Source of the DNA: Crocinitomicaceae bacterium
Lineage (GTDB): Bacteria > Bacteroidota > Bacteroidia > Flavobacteriales_D > Crocinitomicaceae
Reading direction: 5' to 3'
Assembly: GCA_024643545.1 (NCBI GenBank)
Contig: JAHEMR010000003.1
Coordinates: 124,001-188,000 of the forward strand
Length of the DNA: 64,000 bases
Shown here one piece after another: positions 30,483-39,487 of the stretch (positions are counted from its first letter, which is position 1; every line of letters starts with the position of its first letter). A program made the translations under genes and the position numbers. A model generated the notes under the pieces. That model saw only the letters and a list, made by a program, of their open reading frames with translations, made no database searches and was not told where the DNA came from.

Positions 30483-31265
30483 TTAAGCAGAAACTTTGTC
30501 AATAAAATTCAAACTTAAGTGATTGAAGGTCTCTGCTTGTTCGAAGTTGACAACGTGTCCGCAATTCGGGACAATACTCAGATTTAAGCTAGGATTTTGT
30601 TCCACTAATCGTTTTACTGGCGCAAGAAAAAGGTGATCTTCTGCTCCCATAATGAACAAGGTTGGCGTTTTATCCGTTTGCTTTTCCAATTCGATTAAAT
30701 ACAGCGCCAATCGTGAAGTTAATTTGAACCAGCGATTAAATTCTTTGCGAACGATTTTACGTGCTTCATTGATGAACAATTCACGTGAGGAAGCATGGTT
30801 CTTCTTAGGCATCATGATTCGGGCAAACAACTGATAAAGTCCCATTTGAGGAATTAATCGATTCAATGCACGTCCAATTTTTAATAGTAACCGCGATTTA
30901 AAATTCAAACGCGTAATTGCTCCAGCGAAAATCATTGATTTCACCAAAGAAGGCTCGAGTAGTTCAATTTGTTTGATCACAATTGACCCTAATGAAACCC
31001 CAACAAAATGAGCCCTTTCGATTTGATGCGCATGCATAACTTCTATAACGTCTTGCGCAATCAATTTAAAGGAATAGCGTTTCTTTTTTGTTTCAATCTG
31101 GCTTTTCCCGTGACCACGAAGATCGATGAGAAGCAGGTTGTACTTTTCCGAAAAGGTTTTGATTTGTTTATGCCAAATACTCGAACTACCTCCGGCACCA
31201 TGGATGAAGACCACCCATTCTTTACTGTTATCATTTTCGAGTTTTTTAGAATATAGCATGAGCAA
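30483..31265 (-). CDS. Alpha/beta-hydrolase
   Basis: HGAGGSSSIWHKQ, LLIDLRGHGKS, GVSLGSIV nucleophile elbow, NCGHVVNFEQ. Confidence 0.88.
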   Translation of the reverse strand: MLMLYSKKLENDNSKEWVVFIHGAGGSSSIWHKQIKTFSEKYNLLLIDLRGHGKSQIETKKKRYSFKLIAQDVIEVMHAHQIERAHFVGVSLGSIVIKQIELLEPSLVKSMIFAGAITRLNFKSRLLLKIGRALNRLIPQMGLYQLFARIMMPKKNHASSRELFINEARKIVRKEFNRWFKLTSRLALYLIELEKQTDKTPTLFIMGAEDHLFLAPVKRLVEQNPSLNLSIVPNCGHVVNFEQAETFNHLSLNFIDKVSA

Positions 31266-31465
31266 ATATAGGAAAAATCAAGCGCGTTTAAACTACCCAT
31301 CACGTAAATAGATCAATGATTATCCAGCGTCTTAACCTTTTTTAAAATCGACTCACCCCTAAAGTAGCACTATTCGCGTTTATTGAGCTGAAATCGATTC
31401 AATTGCACATTGAATAATGCATTCTTTGAGCAATGAACCGAACCATACCCCTAATTAATTACCAT

Positions 31466-32050
31466 ATGAAAAAACTAGTATTGCTTTTTTTACTAACTAT
31501 TACACGTACTCTGTTCGCACAGGTAACAGTTATTCATGACACAATTTTAACAGGAGCAGGGTTTCCCCATCAATGTTCAAACCCGATTGATACAATTACT
31601 TTCACGTATGATGGAGGTTGGACTTCACCACCACCATGTGATTCATTTTTTGGAGTAAACCTAGATTGGGTACAAGTTTATTTAATAGATGATACGATTG
31701 ATACGAATCCAAATGTACAATTTGATGTGTTTTTTACACCATTATATCTAGATTCTAACGGTGTTGAACAACAAGCTTGGCTTCAATATAATTTTTTACC
31801 TGCAACAATTAATGTTAGTGGATGCCATCAGTTTGAAATGCAATTCTTGTGTCCTGAAGGGGACACTATTGTATTTGTGGGCACATGGAATATTCAAATC
31901 GCTGACATTGAAGCACTAGAAATTCCAAGTGATCGAAAATTAGTAAAAATGACGGATCTTATGGGTAATGAATGCTTAGAAGAAAAGAATAGACTTCTGA
32001 TCTATTCTTACAGTGATGGGACAAAAGAAAAGGTATTTATTTCTGAGTAG
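31466..32050 (+). CDS. Secreted protein with T9SS-type C-terminus
   Basis: Signal peptide MKKLVLLFLLTITRTLFAQ; C-term RKLVKMTDLMGNECLEEKNRLLIYSYSDGTKEKVFISE. Confidence 0.65.
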   Translation: MKKLVLLFLLTITRTLFAQVTVIHDTILTGAGFPHQCSNPIDTITFTYDGGWTSPPPCDSFFGVNLDWVQVYLIDDTIDTNPNVQFDVFFTPLYLDSNGVEQQAWLQYNFLPATINVSGCHQFEMQFLCPEGDTIVFVGTWNIQIADIEALEIPSDRKLVKMTDLMGNECLEEKNRLLIYSYSDGTKEKVFISE

Positions 32051-32100
32051 CCTAAAGAATGGATTGACCACTTATCAATCTTTGGTTATGAAGAAAACAA

Positions 32101-32125
32101 AAAGGGCTGCCATTGGCAGCCCTTT
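32101..32125. terminator. Bidirectional intrinsic terminator between 31466-32050 (+) and dnaK (-)
   Basis: Perfect 11-bp inverted repeat AAAGGGCTGCC-ATT-GGCAGCCCTTT; T-rich run on the dnaK side. Confidence 0.85.
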
Positions 32126-32146
32126 CACATTCAAACTAGTTTGACC

Positions 32147-34051
32147 TTATTTATCTTTTACTTCTTCGAAATCAACGTCAGTTACCTCATCATTTGGGTT
32201 ACCTGCTGATTGATCTGCTCCTGCATCACCAGCGTTTCCACCGTCTGCATTTGCTGCGTTGTACATGTCTTGAGAAGCTGCTTGGAATACATTGTTCAAT
32301 TTTTCCATTGCTGGCTCAAGGTTTTGAATGTTACGTGCATCGAATTCAGCTTTCAATTCAGTTAAGGCATCTTCTATTCCTTGTTTTTTGTCAGCTGGAA
32401 TTTTATCTCCGTATTCTTTCATTTGACGCTCTGTTTGGAAAATCAATGAATCTGCTTTATTGATTGTTTCAACTTCCTCACGTTTTTTGTTGTCCGATTC
32501 GGCATTTGCTTCCGCTTCTGCTTTCATGCGTTGGATTTCTTCGTCTGATAAACCTGAAGACGCTTCGATTTTAATCGATTGTTGTTTTCCAGTTCCTTTA
32601 TCTTTCGCTGAAATGTTCATGATTCCGTTCGCATCGATGTCGAATGTCACCTCGATTTGAGGAACTCCACGTTGCGCTGGTGGAATGTCGGTCAATTGGA
32701 AACGACCCAACGTTTTGTTGTCATTTGCCATTGGACGCTCACCTTGTAACACGTGAATATCTACTGATGGTTGATTGTCTGAAGCTGTCGAGAATACTTC
32801 TGATTTCTTCGTAGGAATCGTTGTATTTGCTTCGATTAATTTCGTTAAGACACCTCCCATTGTTTCGATACCTAAGGATAACGGAATAACGTCTAATAAA
32901 AGGACATCTTTCACTTCACCTGTCAATACACCACCTTGAATCGCCGCTCCTACCGCAACAACTTCATCCGGATTCACTCCTTTAGAAGGCGCTTTACCGA
33001 AGAAACGTTGAACAGCATCTTGGATGATTGGAATACGTGTAGATCCACCAACAAGAATGACTTCATTGATGTCATTTGGTGTTAATCCTGCGTTTTTCAA
33101 AGCAGAACGACACGGTGCGATTGTTCTTTCAACGATTTCTGAAATCAATTGCTCGAATTTAGCTCGTTGCAATGTTCTAACTAAGTGTTTTGGAACACCA
33201 TCAACTGGCATGATGTAAGGAAGGTTGATCTCCGTTGAATTCGTTGAAGACAACTCGATTTTCGCTTTCTCTGCCGCTTCTTTCAAACGTTGAAGTGCCA
33301 TTGGATCTTTACGTAAGTCAAGTCCTTCGTCATTTTTAAATTCTTCAGCCAACCAAACGATGATTGCTTCATCTACGTCGTCACCACCTAAGTGTGTATC
33401 TCCGTCTGTCGCTAATACTTCGAATACGCCGTCGCCTAATTCTAGTACAGAAACGTCATGTGTTCCACCACCGAAATCGAAAACAACGATTTTTTGATCA
33501 ATTCCTTTTTTATCTAATCCATATGCTAATGCTGCTGCAGTTGGCTCATTGATGATTCTTTTGATTGTTAATCCTGCGATTTCACCTGCTTCTTTCGTTG
33601 CTTGACGTTGTGCATCATTAAAATAAGCCGGAACAGTTACAACTGCTTCTGTTACTTCTTGACCTAAATAATCTTCAGCAGTTTTCTTCATTTTCTGAAG
33701 GATCATCGCTGAAATTTCTTGTGGCGAATACAAACGATCGTCGATTTTTACGCGCGGTGTATTGTTGTCACCTTTTACTACTTGGTAAGGCACACGAGAA
33801 ACTTCTCTACTTGATTCGTCAAAGCTTGAACCCATGAATCGTTTAATCGAGTAGATTGTTTTTGTTGGATTTGTGATTGCCTGACGTTTTGCAGGATCTC
33901 CCACTTTACGTTCTCCACCTTCAACAAATGCAACGACAGATGGTGTTGTTCTTTTACCTTCTGAATTTGCAATTACTACTGGCTCATTTCCTTCCATGAC
34001 AGAAACACACGAGTTTGTTGTTCCTAAGTCAATTCCAATTATTTTTCCCAT
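32147..34051 (-). CDS. dnaK: Molecular chaperone DnaK
   Basis: [42 protein letters not shown]...; start at 34051, not 34084. Confidence 0.98.
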   Translation of the reverse strand: MGKIIGIDLGTTNSCVSVMEGNEPVVIANSEGKRTTPSVVAFVEGGERKVGDPAKRQAITNPTKTIYSIKRFMGSSFDESSREVSRVPYQVVKGDNNTPRVKIDDRLYSPQEISAMILQKMKKTAEDYLGQEVTEAVVTVPAYFNDAQRQATKEAGEIAGLTIKRIINEPTAAALAYGLDKKGIDQKIVVFDFGGGTHDVSVLELGDGVFEVLATDGDTHLGGDDVDEAIIVWLAEEFKNDEGLDLRKDPMALQRLKEAAEKAKIELSSTNSTEINLPYIMPVDGVPKHLVRTLQRAKFEQLISEIVERTIAPCRSALKNAGLTPNDINEVILVGGSTRIPIIQDAVQRFFGKAPSKGVNPDEVVAVGAAIQGGVLTGEVKDVLLLDVIPLSLGIETMGGVLTKLIEANTTIPTKKSEVFSTASDNQPSVDIHVLQGERPMANDNKTLGRFQLTDIPPAQRGVPQIEVTFDIDANGIMNISAKDKGTGKQQSIKIEASSGLSDEEIQRMKAEAEANAESDNKKREEVETINKADSLIFQTERQMKEYGDKIPADKKQGIEDALTELKAEFDARNIQNLEPAMEKLNNVFQAASQDMYNAANADGGNAGDAGADQSAGNPNDEVTDVDFEEVKDK

Positions 34052-34300
34052 TCTAAATATATTTTCATTTTGATGATTTTGCAATTCTCAATTTGTGTGC
34101 CATCCGCATTTAACATCCCGCCAATGACAAAATGAAAGAATTGCAGCCTAAAACAGTGTCTTTTTGTCATAATTCATGTCACAAAAAAACCTCATTTCGG
34201 ACAAAACATGATTTTCGTCAAGTTCTGGATTTTAGTAACATTAGTTGCATTTTAGCGCAATTAAATGCGTTACTTTTGTTTCATCTTAATTGCATTAATC

Positions 34301-34684
34301 ATGAAAAAAGGAACCAAACTTTACAGTATCGCTAAAATCACTTGCCCGCAATGTCACGAAGGTAAATTTCTTGTTTCATCCGTTTATGACTTAAAACATA
34401 TGGGAGATGTTCGGCAAGAGTGTGATGTTTGTCATTTAAAATACGAGAGGGAACCCGGTTTTTTCTATGGTGCGATGTATGTTTCCTATGCTTTGGGTGT
34501 CGCTCTATTTGTGACGATCTGGACATCTTGTAACTTATGGTTTCCGAGTTTTGGTGCTTGGACCCAAATTGGACTAGTCACTTTTTTCACGATTGTTTTG
34601 TCGCCTTATTTATTTGCATTATCCAAAATAATTTGGGCTAATTTTTTCATTTCATATAAATCATATGCTCAGCCTTCAAAATAA
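34301..34684 (+). CDS. DUF983 family protein
   Basis: CPQCHEGKFL...CDVCHLKYEREPGFFYGAMYVSYAL; start at ATG 34301 because TACTTTTG (34271-34278) lies inside the longer ORF. Confidence 0.85.
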   Translation: MKKGTKLYSIAKITCPQCHEGKFLVSSVYDLKHMGDVRQECDVCHLKYEREPGFFYGAMYVSYALGVALFVTIWTSCNLWFPSFGAWTQIGLVTFFTIVLSPYLFALSKIIWANFFISYKSYAQPSK

Positions 34685-35315
34685 GGAGCTCTTGCTCCTA
34701 AGGCAATTAGGTTATGTTTTGGAGCCTGAATTAATCTCCGAAATGGCGAAACAAGCCAAAGTTCGCGAAACAACCACAGATGAAATCATTGTCCATGTTG
34801 GAGATCATTTACAATTAATTCCCATTGTTATAGAGGGCTCAATCAAGGTTTCTCGTGAAAATGAAAATGGAGAAGAAATACTCTTATATTACATTGAAGG
34901 TGGCGACACATGTGCAATGTCTCTGCAATGTTGCACAAAGAAAATAGATAGCCAAATCAAAGCGACTTCGATGGAGCCTTCGCTCCTACTCATGATTCCA
35001 GCCGAGTTCATGGAAATTTGGATGGATCAATACAAAAGTTGGCGCACCTACATCATCAGTAATTACCACACGCGAATGATGGAATTAATGGAATCCATTG
35101 ACGCCATCGCCTTCATGAATTTGGACCAACGTTTACTAAAATACCTTCGAGACCAAGCGAAATTATTAGGTTCATTGGAAATATTGCATACACATCAACA
35201 AGTTGCTGACGACCTTCATTCGTCTAGAGTGGTGATTTCAAGGTTATTAAAACAATTGGAAATCAAAGGTGAAATCACCTTACACCGCAATAAAATCATC
35301 TTGAAAACAATTTAG
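34665..35315 (+). CDS. Crp/Fnr family transcriptional regulator
   Basis: cNMP-like beta-barrel (IPIVIEGSIKVSRENENGEEILLYYIEGGDTCAMS) plus HTH HTHQQVADDLHSSRVVISRLLKQLEIKGEI. Confidence 0.93.
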   Translation: MLSLQNKELLLLRQLGYVLEPELISEMAKQAKVRETTTDEIIVHVGDHLQLIPIVIEGSIKVSRENENGEEILLYYIEGGDTCAMSLQCCTKKIDSQIKATSMEPSLLLMIPAEFMEIWMDQYKSWRTYIISNYHTRMMELMESIDAIAFMNLDQRLLKYLRDQAKLLGSLEILHTHQQVADDLHSSRVVISRLLKQLEIKGEITLHRNKIILKTI

Positions 35316-35380
35316 TTTTCAGCCTTTCCTCTCGTCCTATTGATTATTGTTATTTTTGATTAACCTTATCAAAAAATACT

Positions 35381-35932
35381 GTGATTACTTTAATAACTGG
35401 CATACCTCGATCCGGAACATCCTTGATGATGCAACTTTTCAAGGCTGCAAAAGCTGACATCGCAACGGATGCAATTCGAACCGAGGACGAAAATAATCCA
35501 AAGGGATATTACGAATTAGAAGCGGTGAAGGGAATTGTGAAAAACAATCAATTCCTGAAGGAACTTGATGGAAAAGCCATTAAAATTGTGGCTCCATTAG
35601 TTACGTTTATTGACCTTTCTCTTGAATACCGGGTTGTTTTCATGCTGCGTGATTTAGACGAAGTGGTTCAATCTCAAGAAAAAATGGTCGGAAAAGACCA
35701 ACAAGATCAAAAGGAAAAGTTTAAAACAATGTACACTTTACACATTGAAAAAAGCCGTCAATTTTTACTTGGAAACCACATCCCATTTATCGAAATTCAG
35801 CACCGAGAATTACTGCAAAACCCAGATAAAAGTCTTGAACGATTGATTGAATTCTGCGGATGGGAAACCCCTTTAGAAGCATTGAAATCGGTCATTGATG
35901 ACTCACTTTACCGCAATCGAAAAGAATCATGA
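35381..35932 (+). CDS. Sulfotransferase-like P-loop protein
   Basis: N-terminal PSB loop TLITGIPRSGTSLMMQLF; VVFMLRDLDEVVQSQ (3'-phosphate-binding-like). Confidence 0.75.
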   Translation: MITLITGIPRSGTSLMMQLFKAAKADIATDAIRTEDENNPKGYYELEAVKGIVKNNQFLKELDGKAIKIVAPLVTFIDLSLEYRVVFMLRDLDEVVQSQEKMVGKDQQDQKEKFKTMYTLHIEKSRQFLLGNHIPFIEIQHRELLQNPDKSLERLIEFCGWETPLEALKSVIDDSLYRNRKES

Positions 35933-38406
35933 GTGAGAAAAAGAAAGTACTCGTCATCGGATGGGATGCCGCAGAATGGAAAGTCATTATGCCACTTATC
36001 CAACAAGGTAAAATGCCGGCATTTGCACGACTTATGTCCCGTGGCGTTCACGGAAAACTACAAACATTAGACCCACCGCTTTCACCGATGTTGTGGACAA
36101 GCATCGCTACTGGATTTCGAGCAGACACCCATGGTATTGGTGGATTCATTGAACCGACTCCGGACGGTGAAAACCTTCGTCCAGTTACTTCTACCTCTCG
36201 CAAAGTAAAAGCCATTTGGAACATATTGAATCAGGAAGGATACAAAAGCAACGTGGTCGCATGGTGGCCAAGTAATCCAGCTGAACCAATAAACGGTGTC
36301 ATGGTTTCTAACTTGTATCAAGTGGCAACAAAACCATTAAACGAAGAATGGGAAATGCCAAAAGGAACTGTTCATCCGGAGGAATTAATGGAAACGATGA
36401 AGCAGTTTCGCATCCACCCGCATGAAATTAACTTAAACCAAGTACTTCCATTCATTCCGAATCTGAAGGATAACATTCCATTGCGCTCGGACCAACGCAC
36501 AACCATGGTTATCAAAAACATGGCAAATGCAGGAACAATTCACAGCGCTAGCTGCCATTTATTAGAGAACAGTGACTGGGATTTCATGGCCATATACCAC
36601 GACGCTATCGACCACTTTTCACATGTTGCCATGCGTTATTTCCCGCCAAGAAGACCTGAAATTCCAGAGCAAGATTATAATGATTTCCAACATGTGGTAG
36701 AAGCGGCCTACATGCTCCACGACCGCATGTTAGCACGCATGATGAGCTTGATTGACGAAGAGAACACAACGGTTTTATTAATCTCCGATCATGGTTTTCA
36801 TTGTGACCACCAGCGTCCACTGTATATTCCTAAAGAACCTTCCGGACCGGCAGTTGAACACAGTCCGTATGGTGTTTTTGTCATGGCTGGACCAGGAATC
36901 AAAAACGATGGACGCCAAATTTCAGGATTAAGTGTATTGGACATTACTCCTACCCTCTTGCACCATATGGCTTTACCCGTTGGAAGGGACATGGAAGGAA
37001 AAGTTGCACATGCGTGTTTTGAAGAAGCACGGGAAACAAATTTCATCGATTCATGGGAATCAGTACCAGGAGAAACGGGCATGCACGATTCGCTGCTTCG
37101 AGAAGATCCATGGGCCGCACAAGAAGCACTGCAGCAACTGGTGGAACTTGGTTACATCGATGCGTTGGATGACGATAAATTAGTACAAGTTGAAAAATCG
37201 AAACGTGAAAACGAATACTACATTGCTCGAAATTTATTGAATGCAGGCAAATTCATTCCAGCCATTGAACTTTTAGAACGAATATATGCGGAGAGTCAAA
37301 TTCTACGTTACGGACAAAGACTCGCTTTTGCTTATTTATCCAAACGGCAGTACCGCAGGTCTATGGACATTTTGACTTCATTAAAGGAACAAAATAATAC
37401 TGCTCTTCAAAAAGCTGATGCCTATGATAAATTAGGAATGGAAGAACCAATGTTCTTGGAGTATTTAGAAGGATTGATTCTTCTCGCGATGAACAAACCT
37501 CATTTATCCCTTCCAAAACTTTTAAAGATTCAAGAAAAGAATCCATACAACTATCAATTGGCCTTGAACATTGCACAAATTTTCCTGCAACGAAAAAAAT
37601 ATGACCTCGCTGAAAAGCAATTCATTCGTGCCTTGAATATTGATGACGCACATGCACGCGCACACCATGGACTTGGCCTTAGCTTTTTAAGACGTGGAGA
37701 ATTGAATTTAGCCATTGAAGAGTTTCTAATTGCTATAGATAACGATTTTTTCTTCCACCGTGCACACTATCATTTAGGAGAGGCTCTTGTCCGTCAAGGA
37801 TTATATGAAGATGCCATTCAAGCATTTGAGGTGAACCTTAGAATTAATCCCAAAAACGTTAAATCACACAAATGGCTTTTCGAAATTTACCGAGACAACG
37901 TGAAGGACGAACAAAAGGCGTCCTTACATGAACAACAGCTTGAGAAATTCATGAAAGGAGAACGCATTATTTGCACCGAGGCTGTTGACCAAGATCAAGC
38001 AAAGGTTCTATCATTTATAAAATCATTGGGCTATTCTATTTACGAGGAGAATGGCAGCAAAGAACAAGCAGCAAATCTATTTCAGGATGCACGTTGGCTA
38101 GAAGATATCGGTGATAAAATCGTTTTTATCCCGAGTCATTCCTTATCTTTTTTACCCGATCATTTTCACTACAAAGTCCTATATGTTCAGAGTGATCTGG
38201 ACTTAAGTCCAAAAAACCAAAAAGGGGAATCGATGTCCGATGTTCTTTCGATGAAAAAGTTAACGCATTTCGAACAGGAGCAAGCAAAAATTGAAGCATG
38301 GATGGAAAGTCAGGCGAATCTTACAGTTCTATACTTGAATTATTCTGAAATTGAACAAAACAAACAAGAACAAGGATTTATACTTGATAATTTCTTAAAA
38401 AAGTAA
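35929..38406 (+). CDS. Alkaline phosphatase superfamily (type I phosphodiesterase/NPP-like) protein with TPR repeats and C-terminal sulfotransferase-like region
   Basis: VLVIGWDAAEWKVIMPLI, PPLSPMLWTSIATG, LLISDHGFHCDH, VEHSPYGVFVMAGPGI; TPRs ALNIAQIFLQRKKYDLAEKQFIRALNID..ARAHHGLGLSFLRRGELNLAIEEF. Confidence 0.88.
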   Translation: MSEKKKVLVIGWDAAEWKVIMPLIQQGKMPAFARLMSRGVHGKLQTLDPPLSPMLWTSIATGFRADTHGIGGFIEPTPDGENLRPVTSTSRKVKAIWNILNQEGYKSNVVAWWPSNPAEPINGVMVSNLYQVATKPLNEEWEMPKGTVHPEELMETMKQFRIHPHEINLNQVLPFIPNLKDNIPLRSDQRTTMVIKNMANAGTIHSASCHLLENSDWDFMAIYHDAIDHFSHVAMRYFPPRRPEIPEQDYNDFQHVVEAAYMLHDRMLARMMSLIDEENTTVLLISDHGFHCDHQRPLYIPKEPSGPAVEHSPYGVFVMAGPGIKNDGRQISGLSVLDITPTLLHHMALPVGRDMEGKVAHACFEEARETNFIDSWESVPGETGMHDSLLREDPWAAQEALQQLVELGYIDALDDDKLVQVEKSKRENEYYIARNLLNAGKFIPAIELLERIYAESQILRYGQRLAFAYLSKRQYRRSMDILTSLKEQNNTALQKADAYDKLGMEEPMFLEYLEGLILLAMNKPHLSLPKLLKIQEKNPYNYQLALNIAQIFLQRKKYDLAEKQFIRALNIDDAHARAHHGLGLSFLRRGELNLAIEEFLIAIDNDFFFHRAHYHLGEALVRQGLYEDAIQAFEVNLRINPKNVKSHKWLFEIYRDNVKDEQKASLHEQQLEKFMKGERIICTEAVDQDQAKVLSFIKSLGYSIYEENGSKEQAANLFQDARWLEDIGDKIVFIPSHSLSFLPDHFHYKVLYVQSDLDLSPKNQKGESMSDVLSMKKLTHFEQEQAKIEAWMESQANLTVLYLNYSEIEQNKQEQGFILDNFLKK

Positions 38407-38460
38407 CAATTATTTCACAAATCAACTGAAAATGACTATTTTTAGTCCAAATTTTAGCAA

Positions 38461-39351
38461 ATGAAAACTCTTTCTTCCACAAACAAAACGAGATTAAAAC
38501 AATATACAGCAGTTGCAGGAGCGCTTGTTGCACAAAGTAATTTGAATGCACAGGTGGTAGCTACGGATTTAAATCCAGATGTAGTTGTAGACTCTTTGTC
38601 TGGACCTTATTCATTGGATTTTAATAACGATGCGAATCCAGAATTGAACTTTTTTGTTCAACATTTAAGTGGCGCGTCATCCACACAGGGTGTTCAATTC
38701 ACATATGAAGGTGCCATTGCAGGTGTGCAATTAAGTACTGGAGTATCCGTTGTTGGTGCAGCTGGAACTGGAAGTTCTTCTTCATCGTTTCAAATTTCTG
38801 CTCTAAACAATGGAGATCCAATTTCCGCAGCAGGAAATTTTGGAACTTCCTCAAATGCAACACTTGGATTGGATGCACTCGTTGACGCTGGTGCACTCGG
38901 ACAATTTCCTATTCAACAAGGTAATTTCTTAAATCAATCCAACAAATTTATTGGTGCGAAATTAACAGCTGGTGCTAATACCTACTATGGTTGGGTAGAA
39001 CTTTCTGTTAATGCAAATGCATCGCAAATCACCCTTCATGGATTTGGTTATCAGTCCACGGCAAATTCTCAAATTTTAGCCGGTGAAGGTGCCAATTCAG
39101 GTTTGGACATGATTTCATTAGCTGATAAAGTGACAATCGTAGGTACACCTGAACATGTGAGCATTAACGTAACACCGGATTTAATCGGTGCAAATGTTTC
39201 TTTTGTTTCGATGTCAGGACAGACCTTGAAAACAGAGAAATTAAACGATGTAAACAACACGGTTTCATTTGACGCGCTAAGTACTGGTATTTACCAAGTA
39301 GTTGTTTCAAATGGTATTGAAAAAACAACACAACGTGTGTATGTAAAATAA
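38461..39351 (+). CDS. Secreted protein with T9SS type A-like sorting domain
   Basis: C-term ADKVTIVGTPEHVSINVTPDLIGANVSFVSMSGQTLKTEKL...LSTGIYQVVVSNGIEKTTQRVYVK. Confidence 0.75.
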   Translation: MKTLSSTNKTRLKQYTAVAGALVAQSNLNAQVVATDLNPDVVVDSLSGPYSLDFNNDANPELNFFVQHLSGASSTQGVQFTYEGAIAGVQLSTGVSVVGAAGTGSSSSSFQISALNNGDPISAAGNFGTSSNATLGLDALVDAGALGQFPIQQGNFLNQSNKFIGAKLTAGANTYYGWVELSVNANASQITLHGFGYQSTANSQILAGEGANSGLDMISLADKVTIVGTPEHVSINVTPDLIGANVSFVSMSGQTLKTEKLNDVNNTVSFDALSTGIYQVVVSNGIEKTTQRVYVK

Positions 39352-39370
39352 TAGTGTTTTAACACATTTC

Positions 39371-39400
39371 AAAAAAACAGCATGCGTGCTGTTTTTTTTT
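39371..39400 (+). terminator. Rho-independent terminator
   Basis: AAAAAAACAGCA-TGCG-TGCTGTTTTTTTTT hairpin with T-tract. Confidence 0.85.
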
Positions 39401-39487
39401 GCTTAAAAATTAGATTGCACATCAGGTTAACATATCATTCATGTCATTAAGGAACGCTTTCATTACCTTTGAGAAGATTAAACTGAA

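Noticed and set aside
34052-34150. CIRCE/HrcA heat-shock operator upstream of dnaK
   Set aside because: No TTAGCACTC-N9-GAGTGCTAA-like sequence present.
36082-37576. Minus-strand ORFs within the AP/TPR gene
   Set aside because: No recognisable domains or promoters; antisense to a clear coding frame.
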